From Prorocentrum cordatum (Eukaryota; Sar; Dinophyceae; Prorocentrales; Prorocentraceae): DNA of 64,000 nt. Every line of letters starts with the position of its first letter. The stretch's first letter is position 1. Made by a program: the position numbers and the translations under genes. Below the pieces are notes generated by a model, which was not told the origin of the DNA, did no database searches, and was given only the letters and a program-made list of their open reading frames with translations. This document shows, piece by piece, positions 32,791-41,900 of the stretch. The stretch is from positions 118,045-182,044 of the forward strand of contig CAUYUJ010015743.1 of NCBI GenBank assembly GCA_963575745.1, read 5' to 3'.

Positions 32791-34359
32791 GCAGCGGTAG
32801 AACACGCTCTTTCGCAGATGGAGGTGCCTCGAACTGAAACTCCGAGGCCGCCGATTGGCGCAACTCCTACACAAGCGTCTGAGCCCAAGCAGCAACCTCA
32901 GGACCCTATGGAGGAACGAAGACGCCCGCCTAGTCGCAGCAGCTCCATTGCGAAAAAGGCGGCAGCTTTCGAGCGTAGTGGGTATGCACCTGCGCCAGCT
33001 TCGCCTGTGGCGGCCCGTTCCAGGAGGTCCGATGAAGGTGCTATGTCGAGGGGTACCTGGGTGCCGAAGATCAGGGGCAGCGCCAGTCGCGCATCTCCGC
33101 GGGGAAACCCGCCAGGCGCTGCCGCCGCAGCTTCCTCCTCTTCAGGAGCTGCAGCCTCTTCAGCAACAGAGGTTCCGATGCGGGGAAACCCGCCAGTGGT
33201 TCAGCTGCACCACCCAGGTGACACGTCCTTCACTAGTGGGACTCCGAAGGTGATCAGGGATAGACTTGCGCTTCGGAAGATCCCACCGATACGCTCGGTG
33301 GATGAGACATTCATGAAGGAATGCAGGAAAGCTGGAATCCTTCCCACATCAAATGACATTCTCAAACAGCTGAGTAAAGCTCTCAGCAGGATATGCAGAC
33401 ATGCGCCAGACAGACCACACAATCCTGTGTGGGGCCTGGAATCCTTCGATGATCATGATGGTTGGGTTAACCTAGTGGAACTCGTTGACCATTATCCGTG
33501 GAACACAGGTCAATCAAGACACGCTGGGTATAATCCAAAGTATGACGAGGCCAAGGTCATCAACGAGCAGCTATATGGGCGCTCGGTTGACCAACTAGCA
33601 GCCATCATGATGGAAGTTGTTCATGTCCGTGAACCAGACGGAGAAGAAAAACAACGCCTACAGTTCAAGGTGTTGATGCGGGACTCTGGAGAGCCCGCTA
33701 TCTTCATCCGCGCCTCTCAGGGGCATTCATGGGCATTGAAAGCCCCATGGTCGCTGTACAGCTACATTGTGCTGTGCGACCAACCTGCCGGGAGACCGGC
33801 CCCATGCCCCGAAGTTGCTATGCATGGCACTCGATGGCACGCCTTCGAAGGGATTATGTATCACGGCCTGTCCTGTAGACCTGAGCATAACACGAAGAAG
33901 AGATGGACAGGCCGGTCGCACATTCATTTCGTGCCGACAGTTCGCCGTCGTGCCGTGAACAGTGGGTGGGACCCAGACTCAGACATCATCATCTTCGTAG
34001 ATTGGCGTAAGGCCATACAAGATGGTATGAAGTCCTGTTGGTCCGATAACGGAGTCCTTTCGTCCGAGGGAAATAACGGTATCATCGAACCGTATTACAT
34101 CTCTCATGTAGAGGACCTGTCCACGGGAAGGCACTGGCGTAATCCAGAGTATCTGGGGAGCCGCCATGCTCGAGTCTCTGTCGCAATGATGTCTGCTCCT
34201 GACAGGTGGGCTGACGTTGGCACTGCCAGCGTCAAATATCAGTGGTCCCGAGACCAAGAGGGCGTCGACCCCCCCATGGTCTACCTCCACAGGGAAGTTG
34301 GGGACACTATAGCCCCACCAAGCTGGGAAACCAGCCTGAGATCCATCGGATCTTCATGA
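32767..34359 (+). CDS. Element-encoded Tpt1/KptA-type RNA 2'-phosphotransferase domain
   Basis: 530 codons in the same phase as the linker ORF, so it is probably its continuation; the ATG at 32767 is inside the nested repeat. The catalytic domain is residues ~187-460. It has the family pattern in order: L-S-K-A-L-S-x-I-C-R211-H212; G-W-V-x-L-x-E-L-V; I-R315-A-S-Q-G-H-S; H353-G-T; R383-S-H-I-H-F; and a D-x-x-K-A-x-x-D-G end followed by a NGV and P-x-Y-I. The R-H-R-R residues correspond to the catalytic tetrad known for Tpt1. This enzyme moves the internal 2'-phosphate at an RNA splice junction to NAD+, after tRNA-type ligation. To my knowledge it is not a standard retrotransposon domain. Gly-Asn hairpins sit at 33099 and 33180. 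The frame ends at TGA 34357, just after the hairpin at 34322-34335. Confidence 0.85.
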   Translation: MTPPGFPPAAVEHALSQMEVPRTETPRPPIGATPTQASEPKQQPQDPMEERRRPPSRSSSIAKKAAAFERSGYAPAPASPVAARSRRSDEGAMSRGTWVPKIRGSASRASPRGNPPGAAAAASSSSGAAASSATEVPMRGNPPVVQLHHPGDTSFTSGTPKVIRDRLALRKIPPIRSVDETFMKECRKAGILPTSNDILKQLSKALSRICRHAPDRPHNPVWGLESFDDHDGWVNLVELVDHYPWNTGQSRHAGYNPKYDEAKVINEQLYGRSVDQLAAIMMEVVHVREPDGEEKQRLQFKVLMRDSGEPAIFIRASQGHSWALKAPWSLYSYIVLCDQPAGRPAPCPEVAMHGTRWHAFEGIMYHGLSCRPEHNTKKRWTGRSHIHFVPTVRRRAVNSGWDPDSDIIIFVDWRKAIQDGMKSCWSDNGVLSSEGNNGIIEPYYISHVEDLSTGRHWRNPEYLGSRHARVSVAMMSAPDRWADVGTASVKYQWSRDQEGVDPPMVYLHREVGDTIAPPSWETSLRSIGSS

Positions 34360-34580
34360 TCACCGAGAGTGAGGCCGGGAGCGCGGCTCCAAGCCGTGCC
34401 CCAAGCCAAGGGCCTAGTGCCGTGTCTTGGCAGGCCATCAGTACCTCGGACCTGGATCAGATCGCAGCCGCGCTGAACCCTGACCAGGTAGAACAGCTGG
34501 CGGACAGGTTATACCAGCAGGACCCCTGGGCCGCAGGCCAGGGGCAATGTCCGCTATGGCTACGAGAAATCGTCAGGCCA
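34322..34580 (+). CDS. Short bridging frame between the Tpt1 and RING ORFs
   Basis: After the hairpin at 34322 the coherent protein continues one frame back (phase 0). It gives a Ser/Ala-rich stretch and then a helix-like segment rich in Asp, Gln, Leu and Ala (about 34455-34520). Near 34540-34580 the sense passes to phase 2, used by the RING ORF. Both changes are -1. Function unknown; it is most likely part of one polyprotein broken or recoded at these points. Confidence 0.5.
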
Positions 34581-37500
34581 TGCAGGGAAACCTGCCTACA
34601 AGCGGACCTGCTCGGTTTGAGCCAATGCATGGAAGCCCTACTCAGAGCATGCACACTCCAAGGGGCATGACTCCATTGGGCACACCACCTGCACAATCCC
34701 CGTTCGGGACACCTGTCCGCCCTGCCACAAACGGCACTCTCATGGAGAGGATAGCTGCGGCTAGGGCTGAGCACAGCACAGCCCTCCTCAACATGATGCC
34801 GCCCGGCACGCCAACGAGTCAGCAGGGAAACCTGCCTGGCACACCAAGCCACCATAGGGCTAGTGTACCTGACGACTATCGTTCAAGAGTGGCGGCCGCG
34901 GTGCAGCAGGTGCAGAGCCATAATCTGCCTCACCCAAGTGGGCAGAGGTGGAGGCCAGCCTGGTCCTGGGAACCTGAGGGTCCCAACCCACGGGACCCTG
35001 CTCGGCAACGAGCCTTCATCCCGGCGTTTAATGCCCATCCGAGCATGTCTCAGGGCCAGAGGCCACCACCAGCGCAGATGAACCCGCCATTATACCCTGA
35101 TGGGTCAAGGGTTCCGAACAAATTTGTTCGTGAATTGGCGGATCAGATGCATAACCTCACTAATGTGCGCTGCAGTGACCATTCCATGTACCCGCACATG
35201 GCCTTCATGCCTTCACCGACATCACCAGAGGTGGTTGTCCAGCCCACTGCCCATTCAATATCGTCTGGCAGTAGGGGCGTGCCTGACTACATCAGGCAGA
35301 CGCACCACACTCAGCAGGCATGCTTCAGGAGAAGGCAGGCGGTGCAAAGTGTACGGGATCAGTCACGTGCAGCTGCACTTGATGTGGTGAGAAACAGGGG
35401 CTCACCTTTGCGAGGAAACTCGCCCGCCGTGACTCCTACCACTTCCATGCCAAATGTCGAAGTGCAGGAGGTGCTGAATCCAGCGGGGACACCCCCATCA
35501 GCCTTCATGCCCTCCGAGACGGTTCTGGAGAGGCAGCGGCGGGTATATCCCAGGGCAGCAGACGTAGAGGTCTTTACTGGGATGGAAGATACCTGTCCGG
35601 TATGCCTCGAAGAATTTCAGCCCAGGGACAGTGTCTACCGCCTGAGGTGCAACCACTTGTTCCACGAGGGATGCTGGAATTCAAATGTGGTGGGCCACGT
35701 TGCAAACCAGCGTGAGGGAGATCCCCAGCAGCCACCATGTGCTATCTGCCGAGCACCTGGCATCATAGCATCATCCTTCCCATGGGCCGGCTTCTTTAGT
35801 CAGACTCCTGAGCAATCAGCGAGAGAGCTGCGGGAGCTGAGGAGCATGGTGGAGGAGATGACGTCTAGGATGCTAGCTATGCAGACAGCTCCGTCACAAC
35901 AGCAGGGATACCTGCCTGAAGAGGTAAGGCCGCCTATGGAAACGGGATATTTTGATCAGCTTATCCCGATGACGGCGCCTCAGCAGGGAAACCTGCATGA
36001 TACTCCTCAGATGTCTCCCCAGAGTGGAGGCGAGGCTGAGATGTCACTGGACCCTGATCAGCTGCGTGAATTGCGTGTACGACATTTCCAGAATCAGATG
36101 GATAATACGCACACAACATTTATGCTGGATGCCAACAATCCTGAAACTGATAGTCCGTCGCTAGACTTATCAGAATCCTCAGTGGCGTCAGCAGCAACAG
36201 CAGCCAGGGCCGTCAACATCGCAGCGACGAACGAGGAGTTCGAGGAGTGGCTGCAGTACCGGGATCACATCACGAACGAGGGGCTGCAAGACATCGCCCT
36301 TCAGCCGCCTATGGAAACGGGATACTTTGATCAGCTTATCCCGATGACGGCGCCTCAGCAGGGAAACCTGCATGATACTCCTCAGATGTCTCCCCAGAGT
36401 GGAGGCGAGGCTGAGATGTCACTGGACCCTGATCAGCTGCGTGAATTGCGTGTACGACATTTCCAGAATCAGATGGATAATACGCACACAACATTCATGC
36501 TGGATGCCAACAATCCTGAAACTGATAGTCCGTCGCTAGACTTATCAGAATCCTCAGTGGCGTCAGCAGCAACAGCAGCCAGGGCCGTCAACATCACAGC
36601 GACGAACGAGGAGTTCGAGGAGTGGCTGCAGTACCGGGATCACATCACGAACGAGGGGCTGCAAGACATCGCCCTTCACTCGTACCTGACGTTGACAAGG
36701 CGCACGACCCGCGAGCAGTATAAGAGCATACGTGATGAGTATGCCAACTGGCGGGAGGAGCGTGGCGATCACGCCCAGCACGTGTCGTACTTCCAGTGCA
36801 TCGACCTGGCACGCATGGCCGAGAGCGAGTCGCATGCCAGTGTCATGCGGGGTAACCCGCCAGGGAGTACGACTGTGCCGCGGGGAAACCCGCCTACCGA
36901 CACAGCCGACACTTCAGAAACTGTGCACATCAAGCAGCCGAGTAAGACGTTCTTGGATGATGGTGGAAATTCCATACTCATCGACGTCGGTTCGAAGATC
37001 AACATCATGGGCGAGAACACGAGCCGTAAGTTCGTCCAGGCTGCCGAGGCACATGGCCGTACTTGTACGTTCGAGCCCCGCTCTCGTTTGAATATCAACG
37101 GAGTGGGAGAAGGGTCGGCCCCAGCGGATACCGTAGGCACATTCAGTATTGCCTGCGAGTACCAGGGGTCGGCCCAACTCGATTCATACAAGACGAACAT
37201 TGTGTCAGGCTGTGGCAAGGACCTGCCAGCCATCCTAGGCCTCGATAGTATGCAGGACAAACGCACGATCATCGTGCTTGAACGAGGCCAGGAGAAGCTG
37301 ATATTCCCTGGTAAGGGGCAGGTCAAAATGGAGCTCCCAGAAGGCTCCAAAATCATGCCGACGACAAAGTTGCCGTCAGGGCATCTGTCGATCAGGTGTG
37401 ATTGTTTTGGAGCTGCGGGGCAACCCGCCTCGAGCTCAAGCAGCACGTCCTTCCAGACAGTGCTGACAGGCGAGCCGACCCCGGCGCAGGAGCGCAAGCA

Positions 37501-37876
37501 ATTGCAGGGAAACCTGCCCCAGGGGTTGATGGAGACGCTCGCCAAGGCCACCATGCGAGGCGACAACATCGACGATCTTGAGACGTTCGATTGTTTTGTT
37601 GCCAGGACACTGGCCCAGCATGGTGGAAGTGTACCCATGGACGCTGTGCAGTCCCGCCGTAAGATAGTGATGGGATACACCAATCGTGAATTGCATACGG
37701 TCAGCGACGCTAGGTCCAAAGGCGTGCTGAAACAGCTGATGGATAATCCATCGATGCTGACAGCATTTGCGGAGCAATCCGCCTCTGAGGCCACGGCGCG
37801 CTGCAGTGCTGAGCTCCAGCATCTAAGGGAAGCCCAGATGCTGGCAGATATTGCAGGCACATCTTCTTCATCTTGA
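34547..37876 (+). CDS. Element polyprotein part: RING-H2 finger and aspartic protease
   Basis: 1109 codons. A RING-H2 finger occupies residues 350-401: C350-x2-C353-x14-C368-x-H370-x2-H373-x2-C376-x21-C398-x2-C401, the fold of E3 ubiquitin ligases. Residues 462-586 are repeated at 587-711. A retropepsin-like domain lies at ~800-930, with I-L-I-D813-V-G-S at the active site (most families have D-T/S-G) and an I-L-G-L-D motif near 895 matching the second conserved block. It would cleave the polyprotein. At least nine GNRA hairpins lie in this ORF. It ends at TGA 37874-37876, and the same phase remains open to 38962, so the stop is a lesion or a recoding site. Confidence 0.85.
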   Translation: MSAMATRNRQAMQGNLPTSGPARFEPMHGSPTQSMHTPRGMTPLGTPPAQSPFGTPVRPATNGTLMERIAAARAEHSTALLNMMPPGTPTSQQGNLPGTPSHHRASVPDDYRSRVAAAVQQVQSHNLPHPSGQRWRPAWSWEPEGPNPRDPARQRAFIPAFNAHPSMSQGQRPPPAQMNPPLYPDGSRVPNKFVRELADQMHNLTNVRCSDHSMYPHMAFMPSPTSPEVVVQPTAHSISSGSRGVPDYIRQTHHTQQACFRRRQAVQSVRDQSRAAALDVVRNRGSPLRGNSPAVTPTTSMPNVEVQEVLNPAGTPPSAFMPSETVLERQRRVYPRAADVEVFTGMEDTCPVCLEEFQPRDSVYRLRCNHLFHEGCWNSNVVGHVANQREGDPQQPPCAICRAPGIIASSFPWAGFFSQTPEQSARELRELRSMVEEMTSRMLAMQTAPSQQQGYLPEEVRPPMETGYFDQLIPMTAPQQGNLHDTPQMSPQSGGEAEMSLDPDQLRELRVRHFQNQMDNTHTTFMLDANNPETDSPSLDLSESSVASAATAARAVNIAATNEEFEEWLQYRDHITNEGLQDIALQPPMETGYFDQLIPMTAPQQGNLHDTPQMSPQSGGEAEMSLDPDQLRELRVRHFQNQMDNTHTTFMLDANNPETDSPSLDLSESSVASAATAARAVNITATNEEFEEWLQYRDHITNEGLQDIALHSYLTLTRRTTREQYKSIRDEYANWREERGDHAQHVSYFQCIDLARMAESESHASVMRGNPPGSTTVPRGNPPTDTADTSETVHIKQPSKTFLDDGGNSILIDVGSKINIMGENTSRKFVQAAEAHGRTCTFEPRSRLNINGVGEGSAPADTVGTFSIACEYQGSAQLDSYKTNIVSGCGKDLPAILGLDSMQDKRTIIVLERGQEKLIFPGKGQVKMELPEGSKIMPTTKLPSGHLSIRCDCFGAAGQPASSSSSTSFQTVLTGEPTPAQERKQLQGNLPQGLMETLAKATMRGDNIDDLETFDCFVARTLAQHGGSVPMDAVQSRRKIVMGYTNRELHTVSDARSKGVLKQLMDNPSMLTAFAEQSASEATARCSAELQHLREAQMLADIAGTSSSS
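35930..36679 (+). repeat. 375-bp in-frame tandem duplication
   Basis: 35930-36304 and 36305-36679 differ at only a few bases. Each carries one copy of the hairpin (35983 and 36358), showing that the hairpin was already in place when the segment duplicated. Confidence 0.97.
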
Positions 37877-38059
37877 AGATGGCAGGGCGACGTCGCCCCC
37901 TCGTCGTCTTGCCTATTAACTAAAAAGCCGGGGGGTAACAAGGACAGCGGGGTAACCTGCCTTAGTAAGAGGGCTTTTGTCATTGAAGATACGAGGGAGG
38001 CCTGTGCCGACCTTCGCACACGAGGTTATATTTGTGACCGTATTTCCCACAACGAACTT

Positions 38060-38962
38060 ATGACAAGCGTGGGCACAAGCTACCTAGGTGCGGTGATCAG
38101 TGGAGATTACACTCTCATATGGATCAGTACTCCGAGTGACTGGTACGTAAGAACTCCAGGAAAGAGAGTGGCCCCACATTGGTCACGTATCCAGAACCTG
38201 TTGATAAAAGCCAAGAAACTCCGCATGAAGATCATAATATTTGGTCCCCCAGGATATGTTTGGAAGTTATCTCCAGTACGTGACGCCCTGGAAGATCTAA
38301 AGTTGTCAGTAATACGGATGCGTTTGTGTCATTTCGGTATTCGGTTCAATATGCAAGACAGTACACCAAGCGGTACGTATATGCAGGTAGCATCTTCAAT
38401 ACCGATTAGCTCGAAGCTGTGGGCATGTACCTGTAAGCAGGCAATACCACAACATGTGTTGGATTGGTACGGCCATACAGTACGGCATGCTGAATGGCGA
38501 GCTCAGACACGTACTACACTCATCCGTCATTTGAACGACAACATCCTGGGGAGCACCACCACGCACGGAAACGTGCCTGTATACTTAAATACGTATACAC
38601 GTACAGACCATAACACCCGTCACTACGTGACGACTAATAAGGGAGGACCAAAATGGTCTGAAGTCATCCGACGTGTAACAATCAACCTGGATACCAATGC
38701 GGTTATTCAGGATATCTCAGTTACCGATCAACCAACAGGATATGATTGGCATGCACCATTACCTGCAGGGGTTGCCAACATCAGTACTCGGTTGTATTGG
38801 CAACCCGAGGAACCGGTCTTGCTCGGAAACGAGCCGACTCAATCACCACAGAAACATCGACGCGTCATCATAGATGACTGTTCTCTCCCCCTCCCGACTC
38901 TGGCGATTGACGCATGTACCCATTCAACCACGACAATGAGTACACAGACCGACGAACAATAA
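38060..38962 (+). CDS. Unknown element protein, possibly a decayed methyltransferase-like domain
   Basis: 300 codons; the phase is open from the TGA at 37876. The layout recalls the methyltransferase-like segments of dinoflagellate copia proteins: a hydrophobic strand ending I-S-T-P-S-D-W where a catalytic P-C would stand, a second strand I-I-I-F-G-P-P-G, then R-L-C-H-F-G-I, then a Cys/His-poor tail. If that reading is right the catalytic Cys is lost. This rests on pattern memory, not a search. Hairpins lie at 38563 and 38821. The C-terminus (TDEQ) leads into the next ORF by a +1 shift beside an imperfect 10-bp duplication (ACGAACAATA/ACGAGCAAGC). Confidence 0.45.
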   Translation: MTSVGTSYLGAVISGDYTLIWISTPSDWYVRTPGKRVAPHWSRIQNLLIKAKKLRMKIIIFGPPGYVWKLSPVRDALEDLKLSVIRMRLCHFGIRFNMQDSTPSGTYMQVASSIPISSKLWACTCKQAIPQHVLDWYGHTVRHAEWRAQTRTTLIRHLNDNILGSTTTHGNVPVYLNTYTRTDHNTRHYVTTNKGGPKWSEVIRRVTINLDTNAVIQDISVTDQPTGYDWHAPLPAGVANISTRLYWQPEEPVLLGNEPTQSPQKHRRVIIDDCSLPLPTLAIDACTHSTTTMSTQTDEQ

Positions 38963-41900
38963 CGAGCAAGCTTTACCCACTGAATCGCGTATAAAGCAGA
39001 AGGAGAGGTTCAAAGCCGAAAAGGAAGCAGGCATCAAGCCTCGCCGCATTAAAAAGCACGTTGAAGACGGAAGCGATGATTGCGGCGACGACTTGTCAGG
39101 ACTCGGACAGGATCTTATGGCAACCTGGAGTACTGACGTCCCTGTTGAGCTGATAAGCTCCGACGAGGACGATGACCTGTTCCTTACCCTCCCCACATCT
39201 ATGCCCGACACACGCGCTAACATATACAGCATAGTTGCTACACTATGCTATGGTCATAACAACTGCGTGGATATGTTGGAGCTTTGTGGCGGTGAGGGTG
39301 GCATCTCAGAGCTGGCCTTCTCAAGGGGACTTTCCTCGGGCGGCAACCTGGACAAGACTGCATATGTCGACCTGGGAGACCCCTCGGTGCAGCAGGTTAT
39401 AGATCATTACTTTGCTATATGCTACGTACGAGTTGCCATACTGCAACCCAGCTGCCGCACCACGGGACCACCATCCTACTACAACTACAAAGTCAACTAC
39501 AACACTTGGGAACAGCACCATAAAGAAGACTTACCACACATAACTTATTGTGGTAAAATTGCTGTAACCCAAGATGACGCTCGGAGGTGGTTTATACGCG
39601 AACAACCTACGGGAACATGGGTAGATTATATTTCTCCATGGAAGAAGTTTGCCAACCGACCGCGCATTACAACCGTGCGCATTGACCAATGCGCTACGGG
39701 ACTTAAAGACACGACTGGTGACTATATTAAGAAGCCGACAAATATCACCAGCAATGACGAGACAATTCTTAAACCCTTTGAGCGACTCAAGTGTAACGGT
39801 CAGCATGTGCACGCACAACCGTGCAATACCGAGCTTTCACTGGCACAAAAATACACCCGACGACTGCAGTCTGCCTTCGTGGAAGCTGTATATCTGGCGA
39901 AAGCCATTGACACCACGCGCGGAAACGCGCCTATAAGTACCGCACATGCTTATCCTACAGACCTTCCCGATCAAGCTGAACCAGGCGAAGGTATGAGACG
40001 CATCGGTGATCGTATCATCCCAAAGGTGGCTACTTGCCCGGCATGCATCGACAACGTCCGAAAGGACAGTCCTAGCCATAACAGAGACCCTACGCAGTGT
40101 AAATATCATGATTCCATCTCTGTATATTGGCCATGTCCAGCATGTCAGAGGGATCTTACGAGAAGCAAGGGTGTTAAGAACCACCTCGATACCGAACCTG
40201 GTAAATGTCGTTTTGCTGAACCATTTAAACTGCCAGACGACCACGACCCCGAAGGCAAAACCGTGCCAGCTTGGTGGAAACCCTTACCTAAACCTGGTGA
40301 GGGCCAAGCTTCAGCTTCAGGTGGCCGTCAAGGCGCACGCGCCAGGCCACCACGACCACGATCCTTCGGCAACGTCGATCCGACATCTGGTGCCAGCAGC
40401 TACGACATGCTACGAGACGCCCCCGAGCGTGGAAACACGCCTTCTGCGTCTTCTAGCGAAGTGCCACAGGTAGCGGCCCGCCGCGGCCGTCTACAAGGCG
40501 TACCACCACCTCCAGACGCAGTTAACACAGGGGACCAACTACGGAGAGCTACAAGGAACCCTCTTGCCTCCACCGGCTCTGGGGCTCCACGACTACCCGA
40601 CTGGACGAGATTCGACATCCAACACAGTCTACAGAGTCTCCGTAGTCACGAACCTCATGTCGTGAAAAAGGAACTCCGAAAACTGCATCTGCGATGGCAT
40701 CATGCGAAGGAGCCAAAGATGAGGCTAATCCTCGAAAAGGTGGGGCTTGATAACGTTCGACTGAACATGATCAAGGAAGTTTGCGATACCTGTCGGGAAT
40801 GCAGAGCATGGGAACGTCCAGGAAACTCAACACTACCATCGGTGAGCCTTCCTGGTAACTGGCTCGATGAAGGGGAAATGGACCTCATGTTTTACAAGAA
40901 ACGGACCATATTTCATATTATGGATCGTTGTATTCGCCTGGCAGCAGGCCTAGAAATTTCCGACAGAGAACGTGACGCTATCATCGACGCCTACCACTAC
41001 TGCTGGATTGCCTATCACGGACCCTTCAAAGTTTTATACTCAGACGGAGAAGGCGCCCTGAATAACGATGCCGCTAAAACCATGATGGCCAATAAGGGCA
41101 CGGAACTTCGTATCCGAGCACCTGGCCAACACGCGACTTCAATTGAGTCACGAAACGGCATTCTCAGAGGCGTCCTCCACATGATTGAGGAAGAATTGAA
41201 TAGACACAACATCCCTGTTGTATTCACTAGAGTATTGGCGGAAGGCATCTTCGTTACTAATGCGTTTACGTTTTATAACGGAGTATCGCCATATCAGGCA
41301 CACACAGGACGTCAGCCCTCTTTCCTCCCTGATCTCGATACCCTTGACTTTCCCAAGGGACCCGAGACTTCAGGACACGAACGAGAACGTCGTGTAAGGG
41401 AAGTCAGCCTAGAAGCTATAACTCAGGCTACTGCTGTGGCCAAGACAAATCGGGCTCTTAGGGCTAAGACGACTCCTGATGGTGCTCGCCTCTACTCATC
41501 AGGGGATTTGGTCGATTACCACCGACCTACTGCCACCAAGGACGACCATGGAGGCTGGAATGGCCCATTCCCGGTGATCCGAAATGTGCCTGAAAGAGGA
41601 CATATTGTTGTCAAGGCAGGATCTCGTGAGGTAATTGTGATGTATCCTGATGCTCGTCACACACTATACATCGAATGTCTCCTCACACGGGAACTTGGCA
41701 TGGATAATATGGCCATGCAAACCGTCCTTGCTTATGTGGCACACCTCAGCGCAGGGAAACCTGCCAAAGTTTTCGGTTATATCCCCGATTACAAGGGAAA
41801 CCTTAATCTGTCAGACGACAGCAAGTTCCACCCGCGCGTACACTTAGCACTACAGTATCTCGTACGAAATTACTTCCGAGTAGAACATGTAGTAGCAGTT

